A stretch of DNA of 64,000 nucleotides from Tolypothrix bouteillei VB521301 (GCF_000760695.4 NZ_JHEG04000001.1:430314-494313); one strand, 5' to 3'; positions 50,114-59,676 are shown, counted from the stretch's first letter. Notes: generated by a model not told the origin, from the letters alone. Translations and numbers: made by a program.

Positions 50114-51262
50114 CTAACCTTTGACCCCTACTTTCTCCAATGCGTCTATAAATTTATCAACACTTTCTTGACGGCTGTTAAAACCCATCAGCCCAACACG
50201 CCAAACCTTACCTGCGAGTTCGCCCAATCCTCCCCCAATTTCAATATTGTGCTCGTTCAGTAACTGCCGAGCGATCGCTTTACCATCGACGCCTTCTGGA
50301 ATGCGAACTGTGGTCAGCGTGGGAAGGCGAAATTCTCGCTCAACGTGCAAAGTTAACCCCAAATTCTCCAACCTTTCCCAAAGATATTCTACGTTCTTTT
50401 GATGGCGCTGCCAGCAGTTTTCCAATCCCTCTTCTGCAACCAAGCGCAATGCCTCCCGCAAAGCATAATACAAATTAATGGGCGCAGTATGGTGATAAAC
50501 GCGTTCTTGACCCCAGTATTTGTTCAACAACGTCATATCCAAGTACCAGTTAGCTACCTTATTCGGGCGCTTTTGCAATTTCTCCACAGCACGGGGGCTC
50601 ATTGTAAATGGTGAAGCTCCTGGCGGACAGCCCAAACCTTTTTGGCTGCAACTGTACGCCAAGTCAACTCCCCACTCATCTAAAAAGATAGGAACGCCAC
50701 CCAAACTGGTCACCGTATCTACCAGTAGCAGACACCCAAATTCACGACACAGATCGCCAACTCCCTCCAAAGGTTGACGTGCGCCTGTAGAAGTTTCAGC
50801 ATGAACTAAAGCCAACAGGCTCGGACGATGAGTTTCCAACGCACTCCGCAATTCCTCCAGAGTAAACACTTGTCCCCAAGATTTTGCGATCGTTCTGACA
50901 TCTGCACCATATCGCCCCGCCATATCCACAAGACGATTGCCAAAGTAACCCATCACACCAACCAACACAACATCACCAGGTTCTACAGTGTTAGCGATCG
51001 TTGCTTCCATTGCAGCAGTTCCCGTACCTGAAACCGCAATAGTCAAAGGATTTTCCGTTTGCCATACGTAGCGCAACAGTGACTGAATTTCATCCATCAG
51101 CCCCAAAAACGCAGGATCGAGGTGTCCCAATGGAGAAGTGTTCATGGCTTCAAGAACTGCAGGATGGGCGTTGGATGGTCCCGGTCCCAACAGAAGACGA
51201 GATGGAACTGCAAGAGGTGCTAGTTGCAGACGTTGGTTGTTGTTAATTGACAGTGTTTGCAT
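50114..51262 (-). CDS. Alanine/serine-glyoxylate aminotransferase family protein
   Basis: 382 residues, class V PLP fold. LGPGPSNAHPAVLEAMN, GTGTAAMEATIANTVEPGDVVLVGVMGYFGNR, ETSTGARQPLEGVGDLC, VDTVTSLGGVPIFLDEWGVDLAYSCSQKGLGCPPG with the PLP Lys after SQ, and PTLTTVRIPEGVDG match cyanobacterial serine- and alanine-glyoxylate aminotransferases that recycle glyoxylate from photorespiration to glycine. Exact amino donor is not certain. It starts 3 bp after the Rieske gene, on the same strand. Confidence 0.9.
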   Translation of the reverse strand: MQTLSINNNQRLQLAPLAVPSRLLLGPGPSNAHPAVLEAMNTSPLGHLDPAFLGLMDEIQSLLRYVWQTENPLTIAVSGTGTAAMEATIANTVEPGDVVLVGVMGYFGNRLVDMAGRYGADVRTIAKSWGQVFTLEELRSALETHRPSLLALVHAETSTGARQPLEGVGDLCREFGCLLLVDTVTSLGGVPIFLDEWGVDLAYSCSQKGLGCPPGASPFTMSPRAVEKLQKRPNKVANWYLDMTLLNKYWGQERVYHHTAPINLYYALREALRLVAEEGLENCWQRHQKNVEYLWERLENLGLTLHVEREFRLPTLTTVRIPEGVDGKAIARQLLNEHNIEIGGGLGELAGKVWRVGLMGFNSRQESVDKFIDALEKVGVKG

Positions 51263-51265
51263 TAT

Positions 51266-52597
51266 TTATTTCTCAGCGTGTACATAGTCTACAAAGTAAA
51301 ATTTAGGGCTTAGGGAGAATTTGAGCCAAGCGTAAACGGATAGGCTCAAAAGTGCTAAAACAATCAGGGGTACACCGAGTCTTGCTCGCAGTGCATCGGG
51401 AAAGGTAGCAACTGCTGAAACAATCATGACAAAGCATCCCAAAAGAATCCATTGCAGGCGCTGTATGTTTTTCAGCGCATTTCGACAGCTACTACAATGT
51501 TGAGTGTGTTGCCTGTAGCGATTGAGTAATTCTTGACGATTCTCGTTGATTGTCGAATTTGCTGGAACACTGATTCCAACTTCGCTCCAAGGTAACTGTC
51601 CCTGACAATATGTATCGAACCATTTCCGAAACTCAGTAACCAAGCGATCTGCACTTGTGGGTAGTTTGTATGCAGTTTTCCAATTACCTTGTTGCTGTTG
51701 GAGAAAATACTCTTGCTGGTGTAAAAAAATCATATCTCCATCCAACACCGCATTTCGGTTTTGAATGTGATCCCACCAACGAGGTATGAGATGGTGAAGG
51801 GTTTTGGCAAAGTTACGGGGAAACTGACCTACAATCCTCGATTTCCCTGGAGCCACTGGTATGCAATAAGTTACAAGCCCTACCTGTTTTCCTTGGTTAC
51901 CGAAGCTAATGGCATATTCCAAGTGACAGGGTGGCTCAAAAGTAATGCTTGTTTTGTACAATCCTTGACTGGCGACTTGAATCAAGTTTGGTGTTGATTG
52001 TACAACTTTCATGTCGATAGGAGCTGCTTTTGAGCGATCGCCCTGAACTCCATGATGTGCAAAAGGAACGTGACTGGGGTCTGCTACATTTTCTACAAGG
52101 GTTTGCCAGTCATAATCCAAATCCCTGACAAAAGAAGACCACACAAACCCTTTACTAGCATCGAGCTGTGGCGATAGAGGTAACGGTGTATTGGCGGCTT
52201 GCTCGGCAGAACTGACATCAGGCCAAACCCAGAGTAAACCATTTTCCTGACAGCAAGGAAATGCGATCGCACATAGTTGTTTGTTCTCTGTCAACAGTTC
52301 CGGCTTTTCTGCTTGGGGAACGTGAGTGCAAATCCCTTGAGAATCAAATTGCCACCCGTGATAGCTGCACGTTAAATTGCCAGTTTTATCGTCAATTCGA
52401 CCTTCACTCAACGGTGCAAGACGGTGGGGACATCGATCTAAAAAGACTTGAAAATTTTCAGATGACTTTGGTTTCCAAATGACCAAACGGAGTCCCAAAA
52501 GCTTGACTGGTGTTGGTCGCGTTGAGTCAAGATCTTCTATTGGTGATAGGGGATACCAGTGTTGAAAAAAATTAAATTCGGATTGCATATCTACCAT
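51266..52597 (-). CDS. Rieske [2Fe-2S] oxygenase of the pheophorbide a oxygenase/Tic55-like type
   Basis: 443 residues from the ATG at 52597 (another ATG 3 codons later). Rieske cluster ligands in CPHRLAPLSEG and CSYHGWQFDSQG; the mononuclear iron site is suggested by DPSHVPFAHHGVQG. A long C-terminal region CRNALKNIQRLQWILLGCFVMIVSAVATFPDALRARLGVPLIVLALLSLSVYAWLKF contains a CxxC-like CSSC and two membrane helices, as in plant PAO, TIC55 and chlorophyll-related oxygenases. Substrate unknown. Part of an operon with the aminotransferase (3-bp gap). Confidence 0.9.
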   Translation of the reverse strand: MVDMQSEFNFFQHWYPLSPIEDLDSTRPTPVKLLGLRLVIWKPKSSENFQVFLDRCPHRLAPLSEGRIDDKTGNLTCSYHGWQFDSQGICTHVPQAEKPELLTENKQLCAIAFPCCQENGLLWVWPDVSSAEQAANTPLPLSPQLDASKGFVWSSFVRDLDYDWQTLVENVADPSHVPFAHHGVQGDRSKAAPIDMKVVQSTPNLIQVASQGLYKTSITFEPPCHLEYAISFGNQGKQVGLVTYCIPVAPGKSRIVGQFPRNFAKTLHHLIPRWWDHIQNRNAVLDGDMIFLHQQEYFLQQQQGNWKTAYKLPTSADRLVTEFRKWFDTYCQGQLPWSEVGISVPANSTINENRQELLNRYRQHTQHCSSCRNALKNIQRLQWILLGCFVMIVSAVATFPDALRARLGVPLIVLALLSLSVYAWLKFSLSPKFYFVDYVHAEK

Positions 52598-52632
52598 TGT
52601 GTTCGGTTTTGTGCATTTGCGAATATAGTTCG

Positions 52633-52720
52633 CGGCTATACAAACAAAACCCACCTACGTGGGTTTCAAAACCTTGATTCTTTAACTAGTAGTCCGCGCA
52701 GGCAGACTTTATTTGTATAG
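52633..52720. repeat. CTATACA-bounded double-hairpin repeat, copy D (reverse orientation)
   Basis: GGCTATACAAACAAA and TTTGTATAG flank ACCCACCTACGTGGGT and AGTCCGCGCAGGCAGACT hairpins, the same design as copies A and B. It separates the Rieske operon from the helicase gene downstream. Confidence 0.7.
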
Positions 52721-52727
52721 TAGCGAC

Positions 52728-54935
52728 TTATATTCGCCCAGAACTTTTAAAACATTCTCTAAGCTCCATCATATCTAAATAATCGTTAGCAAATGCTTTC
52801 CGTAGAAGTGGGTAAGGAATAAATTCATCATACTTTTGCATCTGCGGTGCTTCAGAAGTACTGACTAAAGCTGCATTGGGAATTCTTTGCTCGCATAGGG
52901 AAAGAATTTCCGATTGCAAATATTTTAATTTTTCTGGCGCTAGTTTTATTATTAAAAAATAAGGATTATTGCCACTCATACTTTTAATTTCTAGAGATTC
53001 CCGACAAAAAGAGTTCAGCAATCTTTCTAAAGTTCGATAAGCAACAGTCCCCATCCAAGGAAAAATACAACACTTACCTTTTTCTAATTGCACGATATAA
53101 CTTGTATCCAATCCAGAGTCTTTTGCCAATTTGCGAGCCGAATGCAATCTTTGTAAGGCATTTTTTTGTAAATAGCTATATTCTGTCTCTTCACACAAAA
53201 CTTGACGCATTCTTTGCAAAACTTTTGTATGAATAGTGCTACTACCCCCACGCCAGTAAATACTTGATTGACCTTCTCCCTGTTTTACCAAAACAATCCT
53301 TTTTTTGAAATCAACTTCCGTAACTTCCCAAGTTCTACCCGCCAAAGCGAAGACATTTCCTACAGGGATTGGTGTAGAGATACTGCCAATGTCCGTATTA
53401 CCCTGTTTGACAGCATACTCCCGAGCGTCAGAAAAAACAGCATAAAATTGAAATTTTCCAACAACTTTTTCCCCTGTCAAACCAAGAATTACGTTACCTT
53501 TTTCCGTTAACTGGACATGATTGATGTCAATTAAGTAATTTATTAATAATTTAAAATCTTCTCTAGAAATATTGCCAAAAATGGGCAAACTTAAAACTTT
53601 TTTTGCCAAGTGAGAAGGTGACATTTCACCTTCAGATAATAAAATACTCATCATTTGTTGATACAACAAACTCACGGGATATTTAGGATTCTTAATTGGC
53701 TCAATCCAACGCTCCTCTAAATAAAGTTGAATAATAGCAATACACTGTAAAAGTTGCCAAGGGATTTGTTCTGGTAAAGACTTTTCCGAAGAGATCTCCT
53801 CTTCAGCACAGACAAAACGCATATCAGCCGCTTCTCCTCTTCTCCCAGTACGACCCAACCTTTGTAAAAAACTAGCAACAGAAAAAGGAGATTCCAACTG
53901 AATGACACGTTCCAAATAACCGATATCGATACCCAATTCCAAAGTTAAGGTTGCAGCTGTGACAGCCGGACGATTGGGTTCGCGCATAGCACTTTCAGCC
54001 GCTTGACGCAAACGAGCAGAAATACTGCCATGATGGACGTGATAAATATCGTCCTCCCCCTCCTCACGAGCAATTTTTCGCAATGCTCCAATAACCGATT
54101 CCGTCTGAGACTTATTGTTAGCAAAAATCAGACACTTTCGCGACTGACTCAAATTAAAAATATAGCGATCGCACTCACCTAGCTCCTCCTCTCTTTCCTC
54201 AGCGCCCTCAGCGCCTCTGCGGTTTATATCACCAACATAAAAATGCTCCACAGCCAACTTAATTTGACGCTTCCCCACCTCCATTTTTGGAGTAACAACC
54301 GCTCTTTTAGTCCCAGAGCGCAACCACTCCTCAGCCATCGAATAATCCCCTAACGTCGCCGACAACCCAATCCTGCGAGGTTCTTTATCAATTACCCTCT
54401 CCAAGCGCGTCAACTGGCAAAGAATTTGACAACCACGTTCCGAACCCATAAAGACGTGAATTTCATCAATAATGACAAACCGCAAATCTCCAAACAGACG
54501 AAACAATTCATTGTGTTTGTTAATTAACAAACTTTCCAAAGATTCCGGCGTAATTTGCAAAATTCCTCTAGGGGTTTTCAAAAGCTTGTTTTTATGACTT
54601 TGAGAAACATCACCATGCCAACAGCAAACAGGTATTTCCGCTTCTTTTAACAAGTCATTCAATCGTTCAAATTGATCGTTAATTAGAGCTTTAATAGGAC
54701 CAATATACAAAGCTCCAATTGTAGTCGCAGGATTATCGTACAATTCAGTCAAAACAGGTAGAAAAGCCGCTTCTGTTTTTCCCGCAGCTGTTCCAGCCGT
54801 CACCAGCAAATGAGCATCAGTGTTAAAAATGACTTTACAGGCTTCGATTTGAACTGGTCTTAATTCAGTCCAGTTGCGATCGTAAATATATTCCTGAATA
54901 AAGGGTGCAAGTTTGGAAAAAATAGTCTCACTCAT
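52728..54935 (-). CDS. Lhr-like superfamily II DEAD/DEAH helicase (BrxHI-like)
   Basis: 735 residues. Motifs: Q-like WTELRPVQIEACK, I LVTAGTAAGKTEAAFLP, Ia GALYIGPIKALINDQFERL, II FVIIDEIHVFMG (DEIH), III RRIGLSATLGDY, V TAATLTLELGIDIGYLERVIQ, VI SVASFLQRLGRTGRRGE. After the helicase core, a beta-rich part (IPVGNVFALAGRTWEVTEVDFKKRIVLVKQGEGQSSIYWRGG) resembles the Lhr beta-barrel. It starts one base after the BrxD-like gene stop, so the two are coupled. Helicases of this group are the BrxHI component of type 2 BREX, but PglX/PglZ are absent here. Confidence 0.85.
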   Translation of the reverse strand: MSETIFSKLAPFIQEYIYDRNWTELRPVQIEACKVIFNTDAHLLVTAGTAAGKTEAAFLPVLTELYDNPATTIGALYIGPIKALINDQFERLNDLLKEAEIPVCCWHGDVSQSHKNKLLKTPRGILQITPESLESLLINKHNELFRLFGDLRFVIIDEIHVFMGSERGCQILCQLTRLERVIDKEPRRIGLSATLGDYSMAEEWLRSGTKRAVVTPKMEVGKRQIKLAVEHFYVGDINRRGAEGAEEREEELGECDRYIFNLSQSRKCLIFANNKSQTESVIGALRKIAREEGEDDIYHVHHGSISARLRQAAESAMREPNRPAVTAATLTLELGIDIGYLERVIQLESPFSVASFLQRLGRTGRRGEAADMRFVCAEEEISSEKSLPEQIPWQLLQCIAIIQLYLEERWIEPIKNPKYPVSLLYQQMMSILLSEGEMSPSHLAKKVLSLPIFGNISREDFKLLINYLIDINHVQLTEKGNVILGLTGEKVVGKFQFYAVFSDAREYAVKQGNTDIGSISTPIPVGNVFALAGRTWEVTEVDFKKRIVLVKQGEGQSSIYWRGGSSTIHTKVLQRMRQVLCEETEYSYLQKNALQRLHSARKLAKDSGLDTSYIVQLEKGKCCIFPWMGTVAYRTLERLLNSFCRESLEIKSMSGNNPYFLIIKLAPEKLKYLQSEILSLCEQRIPNAALVSTSEAPQMQKYDEFIPYPLLRKAFANDYLDMMELRECFKSSGRI

Positions 54936-54936
54936 T

Positions 54937-56274
54937 TCACAGACTTATTTCTGCAACATCATCATCTTCATCTACATTGATATTTATATTTTTTCTGATA
55001 GAAGTCGGTTTAAAATCAGTGCCATGGATGAGTGTTTTAAAAGTAAAATTGGGATTTTGGTAGAGAACATTTACCACACTAATAAAATCCCGTACAATTT
55101 CACCAGGAGTCAGCAAAGCTTCAGCACCTAACCGACTGACAATTTCTCGGACAAACTCTTTCAAGTCTCTATTTGTCAAAGTTTGCTCGTAACCATAATT
55201 AAATGCATGAATCTCAGCTAATCTTTGCAAAAGGATGAGAATTTCCTCTTCTACAAGCGGATTCAGACGCAGTACGGGACCCAAAAATTCCTGTACTCCA
55301 GCTTGTGACGCAAAACGGCTTTCTTTGGTACGTCTTCGCCAAGCAGAATCAGAAAAAAGTCCCCGATTGGGATCTTCTAAAAATCTTGTCGTTCCACCAA
55401 TAATAATTCCAAGATGTTCTGCCTTACATTGCATGGTGTCATTAAACATTCCCAACAATCTGTTGTAATTTTTTTCACGGGTTACTGTAGTCGGTATTTT
55501 GTACAAATACACGGCTTCATCAAGCAGAACAATAAGCCCTTTATAACCAATTTCAGCAACAAACTTGGCTAATAACTTAAGGTAGTCATACCACGTTTCA
55601 TCATCAATAATAACGCGAACTCCTAAGGCTGCTTTTGCCTCAATTTTTGTAGTAAATTCCCCCCGCAACCACTTGAGAGCAGCATTTTTTAAATTATCCT
55701 CATCCAATCGATAGCCCCGCCAGTAAGCGACAATAACGCTCCCAAAATCAAAACCATGAACTAAATCTTCGATATACTGAACTACTTCTCGAATTTTCTC
55801 TTCTACTTTGTCGTCAAAACCTTCATCATTGGGACGCATTCCACTTTCTTTTGCGACCTCTTGTTGGATTTTGTTAATCCATCCTTCTAAAATAGAAACT
55901 AAAGCACCACCATCAGGGCGAGTTTTTGTGGCGAGGTGACTCATTAATTCTCGATAGGTTGCCAAACCTTCGTTATTACTTCCAGCAAGCCGGCGTTCCA
56001 GGGATAAATCAGCATCAGCAACTACAAAACCTTGCTCCATAGCATAGCTGCGGACTAACTGTAGCATGAAGCTTTTTCCAGAACCATAGTTACCAACTAC
56101 AAAGCGAAATGCTGCTACACCCTCGGCTATATCATCAAGATTTTGCAATAAACTTTTCAGTTCTTTTTCTCTTCCTACTGCTATATGCTCTAACCCCAAT
56201 CTCGGTACGACTCCCGCACCTAGAGAGTTCATTAAAGCAGTAGATACTTTTTTTGATATTTTCAGCTTTGCCAT
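54937..56274 (-). CDS. BREX BrxD-like ATPase (DUF2791 type)
   Basis: 445 residues from the ATG at 56274, with GAGGTGA upstream; the GTG three codons earlier is not needed. GAGVVPRLGLEHIAVGREKELKSLLQNLDDIAEGVAAFRFVVGNYGSGKSFMLQLVRSYAMEQGFVVADADLS has Walker A (GNYGSGKS), and GYKGLIVLLDEAVYLYKIP has Walker B; the ArgFinger-like region SDSAWRRRTKESRF follows. These large P-loop ATPases occur next to BrxHI-type helicases in defence loci and elsewhere. Acid-rich C-terminus (NINVDEDDDVAEISL). It is encoded between the helicase and the TerB-like membrane protein, all on the same strand. Confidence 0.85.
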   Translation of the reverse strand: MAKLKISKKVSTALMNSLGAGVVPRLGLEHIAVGREKELKSLLQNLDDIAEGVAAFRFVVGNYGSGKSFMLQLVRSYAMEQGFVVADADLSLERRLAGSNNEGLATYRELMSHLATKTRPDGGALVSILEGWINKIQQEVAKESGMRPNDEGFDDKVEEKIREVVQYIEDLVHGFDFGSVIVAYWRGYRLDEDNLKNAALKWLRGEFTTKIEAKAALGVRVIIDDETWYDYLKLLAKFVAEIGYKGLIVLLDEAVYLYKIPTTVTREKNYNRLLGMFNDTMQCKAEHLGIIIGGTTRFLEDPNRGLFSDSAWRRRTKESRFASQAGVQEFLGPVLRLNPLVEEEILILLQRLAEIHAFNYGYEQTLTNRDLKEFVREIVSRLGAEALLTPGEIVRDFISVVNVLYQNPNFTFKTLIHGTDFKPTSIRKNININVDEDDDVAEISL

Positions 56275-56345
56275 GTAAATCACCTCGTTCTATTCTCGTT
56301 ATTTGGTTGAGATCCAGTGACGAGAATATAAATATGTAGATGCCT

Positions 56346-57653
56346 TTAATTTCTTGAGGTTTGCCTAGCCATTATATCTTGATGGATTGCGATCGCTTTT
56401 TTGACATCTGTTATGTACTCTTGATAAATTACAGGCTTGTCTGATGCTGTATCAATTAACAGTTCACCAATTGTATCTCGAGCGAGTTCGTTGATAGAGT
56501 CAATTAGCAAATTTGGCATTGTGATGTTGTCTTCTGCGATCTTTTTTATTGTAGGATTGGGGTTCTCTTGTTCTAGTATAGCTGCTAAAACCTGAATTTC
56601 ATAATTTGGGAGCTTTTCTACGAGTTTAGCCCATTCTTCCGATGAATCTTCCAAATTATCTGCTAAACTATTTACTGGTTCTAAAGAATCCATAAACTCA
56701 GAGAAGGGGAAAAACTCTGCTTCTCTGTTTTGCTCATTATTATCAAAAGTTGGATCGGAAGTTAAAGTTTCCATTTGTTGGAGCAGTTCCCAGACCTGGT
56801 TTTGTAATTGGTCGCGTTCCTCAAGAAGTAATGAAACTTGTCCTTGTAACTGTTCTAGCTCTCTCCGTTGCTCCGTGAGTTCTTCATGTAAAGAATTTAA
56901 GCTTGCTTCTATGCTTTCTCGCTCAGCTTTTTTAGCTGTCAGTAACAAAGATTGCTGTTGTTCTTGCACTTCCATCTCGTGAATTTCAATTCGCAACTCA
57001 TACAATTTTTCTTCGAGTGGTGGCTTGAGTCTGTTAAGCAGGGTAATACTACTTTCTAGTTCTTGTTTTTGTTGTTGAAGTTCAAGAAGCTGATTTTGTA
57101 AATTTGTCACCTCAACACGAGACACATTGCAATTTAATTCCAAACGGCGTTTTTCTGAAGTGAGAGCAGAGAAAGAATGATTCAAGTCTACTTTTGTCTT
57201 ATCTAGTGTATGTAGCTCGTTTTGAAGATAATTAATTTCTGCTTCTAACTTCTGCTTTTCTATGAAAAAAGAGCTAAGTTCTCGATGAAGACTATCTCTT
57301 TGAGTGCGACGTTCTACAAGCTGATTTTGTAATTTACCGGATTCTGAATAAAGTAAAGCATTATGTGCTTCAAGTTGCTTAATTTCTGAAACAATGCGAA
57401 ATTTCAGCCCTTCAAGTTCTTGAATTCTCCTTTGGAGAGAATCTAAAACAAGCATTTCATTGTTTCGGCGTCGTTTATCTACAAAAAATGCAGCTAGATA
57501 AGTCGCAGGTACGGTGACCAAACCTGTAACAAAGGCTTTATTAAAATCCCAACTCAGGAAGAGGCTGAGACTAAAACTGACGCCAAAAGCAATTATACCT
57601 ATAATAAACCGATTGCTGACCATCGCTGATTGGTGACTGCTGGTTTTTAACAT
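56346..57653 (-). CDS. Membrane-anchored coiled-coil protein with a TerB-C-like C-terminus
   Basis: 435 residues. Two transmembrane helices (about 17-36 FIIGIIAFGVSFSLSLFLSW and 40-58) then basic KRRRNNEML. Residues about 70-310 are a continuous coiled coil full of Leu/Gln/Glu heptads. The last about 90 residues, EWAKLVEKLPNYEIQVLAAIL..NPTIKKIAEDNITMPNLLIDSINELARDTIGELLI, resemble the TerB C-terminal domain seen with BrxD-like ATPases and helicases in bacterial stress or defence loci. It starts 1.3 kb after the DUF815 gene's end and ends 72 bp before the ATPase gene; one operon is likely. Role unknown. Confidence 0.7.
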   Translation of the reverse strand: MLKTSSHQSAMVSNRFIIGIIAFGVSFSLSLFLSWDFNKAFVTGLVTVPATYLAAFFVDKRRRNNEMLVLDSLQRRIQELEGLKFRIVSEIKQLEAHNALLYSESGKLQNQLVERRTQRDSLHRELSSFFIEKQKLEAEINYLQNELHTLDKTKVDLNHSFSALTSEKRRLELNCNVSRVEVTNLQNQLLELQQQKQELESSITLLNRLKPPLEEKLYELRIEIHEMEVQEQQQSLLLTAKKAERESIEASLNSLHEELTEQRRELEQLQGQVSLLLEERDQLQNQVWELLQQMETLTSDPTFDNNEQNREAEFFPFSEFMDSLEPVNSLADNLEDSSEEWAKLVEKLPNYEIQVLAAILEQENPNPTIKKIAEDNITMPNLLIDSINELARDTIGELLIDTASDKPVIYQEYITDVKKAIAIHQDIMARQTSRN

Positions 57654-57689
57654 AGTTATAGTTAAGGTTTTAAAAAAGAGGATTGGGGA

Positions 57690-57795
57690 AGGTAGGAGTC
57701 CCCTCTGGGGATAAGGGGATGGGGGAATTGGGGGATTGGGGGATTGGTCATCGATTTTTTAGTCCCCAGTCTCTAGTCCCCCATCCCTAGCTCCC
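57690..57795. repeat. Low-complexity G/C-rich segment with short tandem words
   Basis: Tandem GGGGGATTG and mirrored CCCCAGTCTCTAGTCCCC words form the spacer between the DUF815 and TerB-like genes and run into the last codons of the DUF815 gene. It resembles other G-rich tracts in this window. Confidence 0.5.
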
Positions 57796-59104
57796 AGTCC
57801 CTAGATAGTGCCAAATCTGATTTTAAGAAGTCAACAAACTGTCGTGCTGTCCTTCCGGAACGACCGTTATGACGGGTCGCCCATTGCAAAGCTTGACGTT
57901 CTAAGTCCTCCTGAGATATTCCAATTTCAGCTTTGAGTGCAAGATGACGGACAATTTGCAAGTAAGTTTTTTGATCGGCTGGTTCAAAAGTCAAAGTCAA
58001 ACCAAAGCGATCGCTAAAAGAAAGCTTTTCCTGCATGGTATCCCAAGCATGAATTTCGTCATTTTCCTTAGGAGAGGGTCTATCGGCAAAAAATTCTCGA
58101 ATTAAGTGACGGCGGTTCGAGGTGGCGTATACGACGGCATTTTGAGGTCTTGCTGTCAAGTTCCCTTCTAACACCACTTTGAGCGCTTTAAACGCATCAT
58201 CATCTTCCTCAAAAGAAAGGTCGTCAACAAAGATAATAAATTTTTGTGGTAAACCGCGTAACTGTTCCACAATTTTTGGTAAATCTTTTAATTCAGATTT
58301 TGCCACTTCCACCAAGCGTAAGTTTTGTTCGCCATATTCATTTAACAAAGCTTTGACTAAAGACGATTTTCCCGAACCACGGCTCCCGTACAGCAGTACG
58401 TGTAAGGCGACCTGTCCTGATAATAAAAACTGAGTGTTTTTTAACAAAGCTTCCTTTTGAGCCTCATAACCGGTCAATTGATTCAAACGAATTGGATCGG
58501 GATGGTATATTCCAACAAACTGTCCTGCTTCCCAGCGCAAAGCTTGACACTCTGCCAACAAACCAGTACCGGATTTACGATAATATACAGCCAATTCTTC
58601 AACTGCGTCAGCCCAATTTTCTAAATATTGTAGTTTTTCTATTACGGGTAATTCCTTATCTCCCACCGCCTCCTCTGGCTCCACATACCACACCACTGGT
58701 GATATAGGTAAATATGCTCCGGCTTGCACCCACTCACTTAAAGTCGCGCTACTGCACTCATAAAGACGTTGCAGCGCTTGTAAATCGTGCTCTGCTGCTG
58801 CTATCAAAGAATATGGCATTTTCTCGAATTCTTGCTTTTGAGCAAGTCGAGAAAAAGGATTGTCATCTCTAAGGATTTGAGTCACGAGATAATCTTCCCA
58901 GTTTTGACCTCTTGCAGCTAAGCATTTGAAATAACTGCCGTAGGCTTGAAGACAACCTCGCGCATCCGCATCAATATAGCGTATAGCTTGCAACAAATCA
59001 AGAAATGCTTTCCCCGCTTCGCCGTGAAGAACAGATTGGTAGAGTAAAAGGGATGCTGCTTGACGTTGGAGAAACTGAACCTTTGCAACTACTTGATTAT
59101 CCAT
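57773..59104 (-). CDS. DUF815-family ATP-binding protein
   Basis: 443 residues from the ATG at 59104 (a TTG one codon before is possible). The P-loop ATPase covers about 220-400: LTGYEAQKEALLKNTQFLLSGQVALHVLLYGSRGSGKSSLVKALLNEY (Walker A), KFIIFVDDLSFEEDDDAFKALKVVLEG (Walker B), VVYATSNRRHLIREFF. This is the PF05673 family, whose cellular role is unknown. The N-terminal 200 residues are helical. The C-terminal DWELGMGD is encoded by a repeated G/C-rich segment and may be an accidental extension. First gene of a probable four-gene operon with the TerB-like, ATPase and helicase genes. Confidence 0.85.
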   Translation of the reverse strand: MDNQVVAKVQFLQRQAASLLLYQSVLHGEAGKAFLDLLQAIRYIDADARGCLQAYGSYFKCLAARGQNWEDYLVTQILRDDNPFSRLAQKQEFEKMPYSLIAAAEHDLQALQRLYECSSATLSEWVQAGAYLPISPVVWYVEPEEAVGDKELPVIEKLQYLENWADAVEELAVYYRKSGTGLLAECQALRWEAGQFVGIYHPDPIRLNQLTGYEAQKEALLKNTQFLLSGQVALHVLLYGSRGSGKSSLVKALLNEYGEQNLRLVEVAKSELKDLPKIVEQLRGLPQKFIIFVDDLSFEEDDDAFKALKVVLEGNLTARPQNAVVYATSNRRHLIREFFADRPSPKENDEIHAWDTMQEKLSFSDRFGLTLTFEPADQKTYLQIVRHLALKAEIGISQEDLERQALQWATRHNGRSGRTARQFVDFLKSDLALSRDWELGMGD

Positions 59105-59240
59105 CAATTAATACCATTTTGGATGCGTGGATGCGTAGATTTTGGATTGATAAAGCCTTGCTAGAGCTTATTTTTATCCAATGATCTGTAGCATTCTTTT
59201 TTCAGATTGGTATATTTTAATGTGATGTTGGTTGAGAGTT

Positions 59241-59618
59241 ATGGTAGATTTTCTGCCGATGCTTGCAGCAAAATCAAAATCTACACAGGTTTTAACAATG
59301 ACTTTAGGTATTGTTGCAGCGCTTGCCTACGGCATTTTAGTCATTTTTGGTGGTATTATTGGCTACTTCAAAAGTAGTAGTACGATTTCGCTTGTAAGTG
59401 GTAGTTTGAGCGGTGTCTTACTGCTTTTCGCGGCTTTTGTCCAATTTCAAGGACAAAGTTGGGGAGTGATTTTAGCGTCTGGTATCACTGCCATTTTAGT
59501 TGTTTTCTTCGCATTCCGATTAGCTAAAACGCGAAAGTTTATGCCTGCAGGATTGATGATTACCCTAGGTGCATTGGCACTGGCAATTATGGTAAAGCAA
59601 TTGGCAGCGTTGAAGTGA
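59241..59618 (+). CDS. TMEM14-family small membrane protein
   Basis: 125 residues from the ATG at 59241 (a TTG three codons earlier and an internal ATG at 59250 are alternatives). Four hydrophobic helices: TMTLGIVAALAYGILVIFGGIIGYFKSSSTISLVSGSLSGVLLLFAAFV, SWGVILASGITAILVVFFAFRLAKT and MPAGLMITLGALALAIMV. The GGIIGYFKSSS..SLVSGSLSG signature defines the family, shared with plant and animal TMEM14 proteins implicated in fatty-acid or haem transport. Divergent from the DUF815 operon. Confidence 0.88.
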   Translation: MVDFLPMLAAKSKSTQVLTMTLGIVAALAYGILVIFGGIIGYFKSSSTISLVSGSLSGVLLLFAAFVQFQGQSWGVILASGITAILVVFFAFRLAKTRKFMPAGLMITLGALALAIMVKQLAALK

Positions 59619-59676
59619 ATTAGGACTCGCTCCGTAAATTTTGATAAGTCCTAAAAACTTTCTATCACCTCGTCAC

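Noticed and set aside
52728..56274. A complete BREX locus
   Set aside because: Only helicase and BrxD-like ATPase are present; PglX, PglZ, PglW and BrxC-type genes are missing. The R-M tail at 43649-43885 is too far and too short to be PglX.
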